The position numbers and the translations under genes were made by a program. 33,238 bases of DNA, taken from the NCBI GenBank assembly GCA_018823045.1, contig JAHJIX010000022.1, positions 65,508 through 98,745 of the forward strand, given 5' to 3'. A model generated the notes under the pieces. The model did no database searches. It was not told where the DNA came from and saw nothing but the letters and a program-made list of their open reading frames with translations. Position 1 is the first letter of the stretch, and each line of letters starts with the position of its first letter. Shown one piece after another: positions 27,103 to 33,238 of the stretch. The stretch is from Patescibacteria group bacterium (GTDB lineage: Bacteria; Patescibacteriota; Patescibacteriia; Magasanikbacterales; UBA922).

Positions 27103-27312
27103 ATGACCGCCAACCCAACCACCTTTAACTGGATCACCCAATTCCTCCAACAAGGAAAACCCGGGTACTATTATCCAGTAAGTCCTTTCTCACCACCACT
27201 TCGATGCGGTTGCCGCATCCACCTGAGCCCACAACAAACGGGCTTTCTTAAACACACCCCGGAGGGAACACTTATTCACACTCATTGTGGTAAGAGAGTT
27301 GATAATCATTGA
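27103..27312 (+). CDS. Small Cys/His-rich protein (putative zinc ribbon-like), 69 aa
   Basis: Strong SD aAGGAGGgctgcATG; LRCGCRIHLSPQQTGFLKHTPEGTLIHTHCGKRV; followed by a terminator. Confidence 0.75.
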   Translation: MTANPTTFNWITQFLQQGKPGYYYPVSPFSPPLRCGCRIHLSPQQTGFLKHTPEGTLIHTHCGKRVDNH

Positions 27313-27330
27313 TGATCATCAATGCCCTTT

Positions 27331-27362
27331 AAAGCGCACCCCACCAGGTGCGCTCATTTTTT
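27331..27362 (+). terminator. Terminator of the 69-aa ORF
   Basis: GCGCACC CCACCA GGTGCGC then TCATTTTTT. Confidence 0.85.
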
Positions 27363-27416
27363 GATAAATTATTACATAATATATATAAAAAAACACAGAT
27401 AAATCAACACAAGTTC

Positions 27417-27444
27417 TTGACTTTTCAAATATGTTGTGTATACT
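27417..27444 (+). promoter_or_regulatory. Promoter of the second Cys-rich microgene transcript
   Basis: TTGACT (27417-27422), 16-nt spacer, TATACT (27439-27444). Confidence 0.6.
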
Positions 27445-27513
27445 AAAGACACAATCAACTACTTGGTAGAAAGGAATATTGTCTACAACACACCTAATAT
27501 CAACATTTAAACG

Positions 27514-27618
27514 TTGGTTAAAACGACTTCCTTCACAAAAACGAAACGGGCATTCTGCCCACACTGCAATCGTTGCTTAGATCGAGCAACAACAAACCCT
27601 AGAGGAAAAACCTTGTGA
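27514..27618 (+). CDS. Possible 34-aa Cys-rich microprotein with TTG start, coupled to the next ORF
   Basis: TTG GTT AAA ... gives (M)VKTTSFTKTKRAFCPHCNRCLDRATTNPRGKTL*; its TGA overlaps the GTG start of the next ORF (GTGA). No clear SD. Confidence 0.35.
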   Translation: MVKTTSFTKTKRAFCPHCNRCLDRATTNPRGKTL

Positions 27619-27797
27619 AAAAGACACCTACTACTACGACTACTACAAACAACACAGTGCCACTGACCCACTATCCAAAGACATATCTGAGGTGTGGATG
27701 TGAAGCAACAAAAGGAGGGGCATTAATCATACAAGATGATGGTGCCCACTGCCCCCAGTGTGGAGAACTGATCTGTCGATCATCAAGAAAGAAGTAA
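27615..27797 (+). CDS. Small Cys-rich protein (putative zinc ribbon-like), 60 aa, GTG start
   Basis: TYLRCGCEATKGGALIIQDDGAHCPQCGELICRSSRKK: CxC plus CPQC pattern; AGAGGAAAAA upstream; downstream terminator. Confidence 0.65.
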   Translation: MKKTPTTTTTTNNTVPLTHYPKTYLRCGCEATKGGALIIQDDGAHCPQCGELICRSSRKK

Positions 27798-27887
27798 ACA
27801 AACCGTAAAAAACCAAGGGGGGCCTCTACACCACTACTATCGTGGTATAGAACATATTCCTTAAGAACAACCCAAGGAGATCCCCCC

Positions 27888-27918
27888 GAAAACGCCCCCA
27901 AGCGTTTTCTTTTTTTTC
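27888..27918 (+). terminator. Terminator of the 60-aa ORF transcript
   Basis: GAAAACGC CCCCAA GCGTTTTC followed by TTTTTTTT. Confidence 0.85.
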
Positions 27919-27926
27919 TTTACTAT

Positions 27927-28514
27927 TTATGCAATACGATCACTTTGTCGCAAAGATAGTTCATATTGCACAATTTCTAATTTGTTTCTTGCTTGTTTTG
28001 CTTGATCAAACTTTACACGCAAATATTTGGTAAAATCAAACTCAATAAGTTCTCCAATAATCTCTTCTGCCCCTAATACGCATTTTTCTACCATTTCATA
28101 ATCTTTTTCTGATGCTGATCGAATAGCATAACGATACAACTCTCCTGGAACATCACAAAGTCCAGCAAGATATACTTCACTTTCTACCGAAAAACTTATG
28201 ACCTTTCCAATTTTTCCTGTCTTAATAAATTGATAAAATAAACTGGCTTCCACGTATTCTTCTACCGCGGCTTTATATGATCCCTCTTCAAATACCTTTT
28301 TATTCCTTGAATATTTTTTGTATATATTTTTTAAGATTTTTTCTGCTTTTGATATTTTTTCTTTTGCTTCATTGAGATCACCCCGATGCATATCAAAAAT
28401 TGCCCGTTTTGAGATATGAAGTGCATCTCCACAGTTTTTGATAAGTTCAAGACGAATTTCTGCAAATTCATGTAAATCTTTTTGAATTTTTTTGATATAT
28501 TGAGTATTGAGCAT
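27927..28514 (-). CDS. Translin family protein
   Basis: ALHISKRAIFDMHRGDLNEAKEKISKAEKIL, EYVEASLFYQFIKTGKI, YLAGLCDVPGELYRYAIRSAS match the prokaryotic translin (COG2178-like) pattern; all-helical. Confidence 0.75.
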   Translation of the reverse strand: MLNTQYIKKIQKDLHEFAEIRLELIKNCGDALHISKRAIFDMHRGDLNEAKEKISKAEKILKNIYKKYSRNKKVFEEGSYKAAVEEYVEASLFYQFIKTGKIGKVISFSVESEVYLAGLCDVPGELYRYAIRSASEKDYEMVEKCVLGAEEIIGELIEFDFTKYLRVKFDQAKQARNKLEIVQYELSLRQSDRIA

Positions 28515-28577
28515 AGTTTTTTATTTATTGAATAGAATTCTTTTGCTTATTATAGCATATTTTAGGGAGTTGTTACA

Positions 28578-30338
28578 TTATTCTATTTCCTCTTTTGTAA
28601 TTCGAAAACGCCCTTTATCATCTAATCTTCTTGAAATTATTTCATTATATTTCTCTTGAGGAAAAAACTCACTAGCAAAAGAAAATGCTTTTATAGCAGT
28701 CTCTTCATCACCCTGTTTTCTCGCTTCCTCACCAAAACCATAGATATGAAAAGCATACATCCCTAATAATTTTTCTCTAAAAGGATTATCAGGATCTTCT
28801 TCTATTTCTTTTTGTAATAATAATAATACAACTCTCATACCATCTAAATAATCATCAAGCGTATTTAATTTTCTTCCTAAATCAACAGAATATAAACCTA
28901 CATTTATATTCTGTTGATATTCTTGTCTACCAATCACATCTATATTAACATAATCCCTTCCTTTATAAGCTTGTTCCCTTATTATCTTATCATTTTGTAA
29001 AAAATATCTTATAAGAACTGAAGGAGATTCCACTTCTGATAGCAATACGACAGAATCACCTTGTTGAAAACACACTTGCCCAACGCACTGTTTATCTTGA
29101 TAATATATTACTTCTTTACCGCTTCTAGGCTGAACAATTTCTATATATGTTTGATTCCCCGTTGAACGACTGTCAACATAACTTACTTCTGGTGACTCTA
29201 TTTTAAATGGAGAATCTGTCAAAATTTCATCTACTAACTCATTTCTTTCTTCTCCTGATATATTATAGGTTATACCAAGCATTTCTTCAGGAGAAATTTT
29301 TTTTCCTTTAATAAGTATGTTACTTTCATTATCATACTCTGCTTCATACATTTCTCCGTATTCTAATACAAATAAAGGCATTCCAAGTTTTTGTGTTCCA
29401 GAATAAATTTCAGAAAAATCCACAAGATCATTTTTTTCTCCACCTATATTTTCTGTACAGACAAAAAAACCAGATACCCCAGGCCTTTCTAGTACGAATT
29501 CATTATAAGTCACCCTGTCTAAAATGGCACTATCAATATCAGAAGCAATATCTCTTTTATCTACAAGCCCAACCCGATTATTGAGAGAAGTTGCCTGAGT
29601 CCCGGCATCAGAATGATGTGCAGCCGCAATACGACCACCATTCAAAACAACACCCATACGAGACCAAATATTTCCGTGTGTATCACCTGCTTGTGTTGTA
29701 GACGTCGACAATGATGGCTCTAAACTCAAAAGAATCTTTAATTTTGTTTGCCAATCTACTTCTCTTGTCAACATTGAATTATATAATGGAACAAATTTTG
29801 GATGAATTCCATGAAGAAAATAAACATTATGCTTTCTAATAATTTCTTCGACATTTCTTACTTTTTCTTCTTCTTGATATTCTTGTAAGCGTTCATTTTC
29901 TCCATGATAAAATTCATCCAAACGTTCTTTTGCTTCATCTAGCTCATGTCTATTTTCTCTTTGCTGATATAATTCAACTAATAATTCTTTCATTTTTCCG
30001 TAAACTTCTAATAAACCTTCTCTTTGCTGTTCTTTTTCTCGAAGACTTTCTTGAATACGCTTTATTTCAAAAAACTTAAGAAATCTTTGAATAACAGAAC
30101 TTTCTATATTTGATATGTTCTTTCCATATCCTTCAATTTCTTCTACTACCTGTTCTATATTTAATTCCTTTTGTTTTATTTGTTCTAACAATTCTTGAAT
30201 AGCATCATGAATTTGCTGTTTTCTCTCAAAATATTTTTTTCTCTTCTCTCGCAGTTCTGTAGCCATTTGCTCTCTTCCTTCTTGATTATGTTCCATAGAA
30301 AAATTTCGAACATCAGGTCTTCTTCTTATTTGTTCCAT
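28578..30338 (-). CDS. Uncharacterised 586-aa protein, N-terminal coiled coil plus globular domain
   Basis: Long Glu/Lys/Gln heptads, then a mixed alpha/beta region (HGIHPKFVPLYNSMLTREVDWQTKLKILLSLEPSLSTSTTQAGDTHGNIWSRMGVVLNGGRIAAAHHSDAGTQA). Confidence 0.75.
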   Translation of the reverse strand: MEQIRRRPDVRNFSMEHNQEGREQMATELREKRKKYFERKQQIHDAIQELLEQIKQKELNIEQVVEEIEGYGKNISNIESSVIQRFLKFFEIKRIQESLREKEQQREGLLEVYGKMKELLVELYQQRENRHELDEAKERLDEFYHGENERLQEYQEEEKVRNVEEIIRKHNVYFLHGIHPKFVPLYNSMLTREVDWQTKLKILLSLEPSLSTSTTQAGDTHGNIWSRMGVVLNGGRIAAAHHSDAGTQATSLNNRVGLVDKRDIASDIDSAILDRVTYNEFVLERPGVSGFFVCTENIGGEKNDLVDFSEIYSGTQKLGMPLFVLEYGEMYEAEYDNESNILIKGKKISPEEMLGITYNISGEERNELVDEILTDSPFKIESPEVSYVDSRSTGNQTYIEIVQPRSGKEVIYYQDKQCVGQVCFQQGDSVVLLSEVESPSVLIRYFLQNDKIIREQAYKGRDYVNIDVIGRQEYQQNINVGLYSVDLGRKLNTLDDYLDGMRVVLLLLQKEIEEDPDNPFREKLLGMYAFHIYGFGEEARKQGDEETAIKAFSFASEFFPQEKYNEIISRRLDDKGRFRITKEEIE

Positions 30339-30368
30339 ATTATTTTACTTAAAAAATATAATTTATAA

Positions 30369-33062
30369 TCATTTTACTCCCTTCCTCACCACCACAAACC
30401 ACTTGATCGTCTCAATAAGCGCCATATTAAAGAAGCCAAAAACAAGCATCAGCATCCAATGATGCCATTCTAATGAAACTGTCTTCAATAGAAACTGCGC
30501 AAAGGGAGCATATACACCGACAAAAAGCATAGTCCAACCAAAAGCAACTGCAGCGAGCAAATATTTATTACTAAAGAAATTAATTTGCCAGATCATTCTC
30601 TTCAAACTACGCACTGAGAAAATAAGAAAGAGTGAATCTACTGCAAAACCAACAAATACAAGTGTTCTGGTCAGTGCAATGTCTCCGGTTGTTTTCCAAA
30701 AATACACAAAAATTGTAAATAAAAAGACATTGGACAAAATACTTTTGAGAATAATAATCAAACGCATTTCTTTATCAATCAAAGCTGCTCCCTTTTTCCG
30801 TGGTGGATCATCGAGATAATGTTTATCTGCGTTATCAAAAGCAAGCGTAATATTCATAGATGAATCTTCAATAATATTCACCCACAAAATTTGTGCAGGG
30901 AGCGCTGCAACTGGGAGGCCTGCCATAATACTCCCCACAATCATCACCACTTCTGCAAAACTTCCTGAAAGTAAATACACCACCACTTTACGAATATTTT
31001 CGTAAATGCGTCGCCCCTCATTTACAGATGAGGCAATCGTTGAAAAACTATCATCTAAAAGCACCATATCTGAGGTTTCTTTTGCCACATCTGTTCCTGA
31101 CCCAAGTGCAATTCCAATATCAGCTCCTTTGATAGCAGGTGCATCGTTAATTCCATCCCCTGTCATTGCTACGACGTCACCACGCGCTTTAAACGCTTGC
31201 ACAATACGAATCTTATGCCGTGGTTCTACCCGAGCAAACACCGTGGTTTGTTTAATTTTTTCAGACAATTCTTCATCTGAATAAGTCTCTAATTCTTCTC
31301 CAGTACAAATATAATTCCCTTTTGCTTCAAGACCAAGTTGCTCTGCAATCGAAGCTGCCGTTTTTGCATGGTCTCCCGTAATCATCACCACCTGAATACC
31401 AGCTCTTTGTGCCTCAATAATGGTTTCTTTTACATCTTTACGCAATGGATCAGAAATAATAGTAAAGCCCACAAACACTAAATCTTTTGCATCGTTTACT
31501 GTTAATTTTCTCCCGGTTTTTTCATCTCGTTCTGCAAAAGCAAGCGTGCGATATCCTTTCATTGCATATTCTTCTATTCTTTTTTGGAATGCTTTTCTTT
31601 CTTTTACGCTCATTTTTTTTGCTTTGCCATTTACCAATGCATATGTTGATCGTGCTAAAATCTTTTCTGGTGCTCCTTTAATAAATACTTTTTTCTTTCC
31701 ATCTATGTCATGCTCAGTCATCATGAACTTATACTTACTCGAAAACGGAAGCGTTGCTGTTCGTGTATAAATTTTATCATACGCATTTTTATCCATGCCA
31801 AAAATCATTCCTGCATGAAGCAATGCCATTTCTGTCATATTTCCTGACAACTTCCAATCTTTTTCTGCTCGTCCTTCTGCTTCAATACTTGAGTCATTAC
31901 ACAAAAGCCCTGTTAAAATCAAATGCTTTTCATCATCAGTTAATTCATGTGTATCAAAAGAAAAATGTTTCCCTGAAGCAGTCACACATGCCGACACACG
32001 CATTTTTCCTTCCGTAAGCGTTCCTGTTTTATCTGTACAAATAACAGAAACAGAACCAAGCGTTTCTGCAGCAACTAATTTTCGTACAATTGATTTCTTT
32101 TTTAAAATATGTTGCATGCCAATTGCCAAAATAATGGTCAGAGAAATAACCAAACCTTCTGGAATTGCGGCCACTGCCACAGCAACTGCCGTTTCAAATA
32201 ATTGCAACATACTATAATCTGCACGATCATAGAGCATACCTATAACAAAAATTCCAATAGCAATCACGACGACAACCATACTCAACATTTTTCCGAGTTT
32301 TGACAATTGTTGCTGCAATGGTGTTTCTTCTTCCTCAGTATCTTCAACTAACGATGCTATTTGTCCTAACTCTGTCTTGTTTCCAATCGCAGTTACCACG
32401 ACAATAGCAGTCCCTTCTGTCACTGCTGTTCCGCGATAAACCATGTTTTTTCTCTCCGCAAGAGTCAAATCATCTACTAATTTTTTTGTCACCTTTTTAA
32501 TCGGCTCAGACTCTCCGGTAAGCGCTGCTTCATTTACTTCAAAATCAAATCCCTCTAAAATACGCCCATCAACTTGCACTTTATCTCCAGCAGTTAAAAA
32601 AAGAATATCACCTGGCACAAGTTCTTTACTTGATATGACTTGTTTTTTCCCATCACGAAGAACAGTGGCTTCATATGCCACCATCTTTTGTAATTGTTCA
32701 AGTGCTCGGTTTGCTTTATATTCTTGAAAAAATCCAATAAACACATTAATAATTGCTGTCACGTAGATAATCCACATATCCACATATTCATGAAGCACAC
32801 CACTAATAGTCCCCGCAACAATCAAAATCAAAATAAGTGGACTTTTCCACTGTGATATAAATATTTTCAATCCATTATATTGTTCTTTTTTGCCCTCTAA
32901 TTCGTTTTTCCCGTATTTTTTTTGTGCTTCAAATACCTTTTGTGCTGAAAGCCCTTTGAGTTTATCCACAGAAAAGAACTCGAGTACCCCTTTTGGTGAT
33001 TGATTAAAGAATGACATAGATAAAATAAATGACTTGACAAATCTGTAGCTGTAGTATATCAT
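30369..33062 (-). CDS. Cation-translocating P-type ATPase (P2 type, Ca2+-like)
   Basis: CDKTGTLTEGKM phosphorylation site, LTGESEPIKK, PEGL, MTGDGINDAPAIKGADIGIAL. Likely start Met at 33017 (MSFFNQSPKG). Confidence 0.95.
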   Translation of the reverse strand: MIYYSYRFVKSFILSMSFFNQSPKGVLEFFSVDKLKGLSAQKVFEAQKKYGKNELEGKKEQYNGLKIFISQWKSPLILILIVAGTISGVLHEYVDMWIIYVTAIINVFIGFFQEYKANRALEQLQKMVAYEATVLRDGKKQVISSKELVPGDILFLTAGDKVQVDGRILEGFDFEVNEAALTGESEPIKKVTKKLVDDLTLAERKNMVYRGTAVTEGTAIVVVTAIGNKTELGQIASLVEDTEEEETPLQQQLSKLGKMLSMVVVVIAIGIFVIGMLYDRADYSMLQLFETAVAVAVAAIPEGLVISLTIILAIGMQHILKKKSIVRKLVAAETLGSVSVICTDKTGTLTEGKMRVSACVTASGKHFSFDTHELTDDEKHLILTGLLCNDSSIEAEGRAEKDWKLSGNMTEMALLHAGMIFGMDKNAYDKIYTRTATLPFSSKYKFMMTEHDIDGKKKVFIKGAPEKILARSTYALVNGKAKKMSVKERKAFQKRIEEYAMKGYRTLAFAERDEKTGRKLTVNDAKDLVFVGFTIISDPLRKDVKETIIEAQRAGIQVVMITGDHAKTAASIAEQLGLEAKGNYICTGEELETYSDEELSEKIKQTTVFARVEPRHKIRIVQAFKARGDVVAMTGDGINDAPAIKGADIGIALGSGTDVAKETSDMVLLDDSFSTIASSVNEGRRIYENIRKVVVYLLSGSFAEVVMIVGSIMAGLPVAALPAQILWVNIIEDSSMNITLAFDNADKHYLDDPPRKKGAALIDKEMRLIIILKSILSNVFLFTIFVYFWKTTGDIALTRTLVFVGFAVDSLFLIFSVRSLKRMIWQINFFSNKYLLAAVAFGWTMLFVGVYAPFAQFLLKTVSLEWHHWMLMLVFGFFNMALIETIKWFVVVRKGVK
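33034..33062 (+). promoter_or_regulatory. Promoter reading toward the tRNA-like locus
   Basis: TTGACA (33034-33039), 17-nt spacer, TATCAT (33057-33062). Confidence 0.45.
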
Positions 33063-33107
33063 ATGTGCATTATCCTATACAAAAAAGTAGGGATAAACAC
33101 TAGTAAT

Positions 33108-33176
33108 GACCCGGTAGCTCAGCCGGTAGAGCAGTCCCGACACTTTAGTGTCTGGAATGGTCGTAGGTTCGAACGT
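33108..33176 (+). pseudogene. Degenerate/truncated tRNA-like sequence
   Basis: GACCCGGTAGCTCAGCCGGTAGAGCAG forms acceptor-5'/D-arm, and GGTCGTAGGTTCGAA forms a T-arm 5' half. There is no 3' acceptor CCGGGTC, and the anticodon region is replaced by GACACTTTAGTGTC. Confidence 0.45.
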
Positions 33177-33213
33177 ATTTTGAACCAAATATACAATTCA
33201 AACTTTTCTTTAT

Positions 33214-33238
33214 GACCCGGTAGCTCAGCCGGTAGAGC
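33214..33238 (+). tRNA. 5' part of a second tRNA copy, cut by the window edge
   Basis: GACCCGGTAGCTCAGCCGGTAGAGC identical to 33108-33132. Confidence 0.55.

Noticed and set aside
27319-27564. Minus-strand 81-aa ORF
   Set aside because: Runs through a terminator and promoter of the plus-strand microgenes; likely spurious.
27671-27901. Minus-strand 76-aa ORF
   Set aside because: Antisense to the 60-aa Cys-rich ORF and its terminator.
1-33238. CRISPR arrays, IS elements, prophage modules, rRNA
   Set aside because: No regularly spaced repeats, transposase, integrase, phage structural genes or rRNA segments were recognised.
1-33238. UGA recoding (Gracilibacteria/Absconditabacteria-type code 25)
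   Set aside because: Conserved genes read through without needing in-frame UGA, and UGA serves as a plausible stop for the 69-aa ORF; standard code 11 suffices.

Overview
AT-rich bacterial chromosome segment. Gene content suggests a Patescibacteria/CPR-type genome, but this is inference from gene style and was not tested by phylogeny. Most long ORFs are on the minus strand. They include: a 1303-aa secreted surface (S-layer-like) protein; an ECF sigma factor plus DUF5667-type membrane protein; a GT4 glycosyltransferase; a very large type IV pilin-like protein; RlmN; a Fic protein; a cupin; a Zur-ZnuA-ZnuC-ZnuB zinc uptake operon; GreA (plus strand); an ABC-F ATPase; FtsE/FtsX; a parvulin PPIase; an FtsB/DivIC-like protein; a Mur ligase; a translin-family protein; an orphan 586-aa coiled-coil protein; and a P2-type cation ATPase. 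RNA genes: tRNA-Gln(UUG), tRNA-Thr(CGU), a tRNA-Asn(GUU) split inside its anticodon by a 272-nt group I intron, and a degenerate/tandem tRNA-like pair at the right edge. The intron-split tRNA-Asn is the most striking object. Next are several GC-rich microprotein genes absent from or hidden in the ORF track (a 47-aa Pro-rich ORF and a cluster of Cys-rich zinc-ribbon-like ORFs), each with its own promoter and/or terminator. A 97-bp nested inverted repeat that looks like a structured RNA or a MITE is also worth checking.
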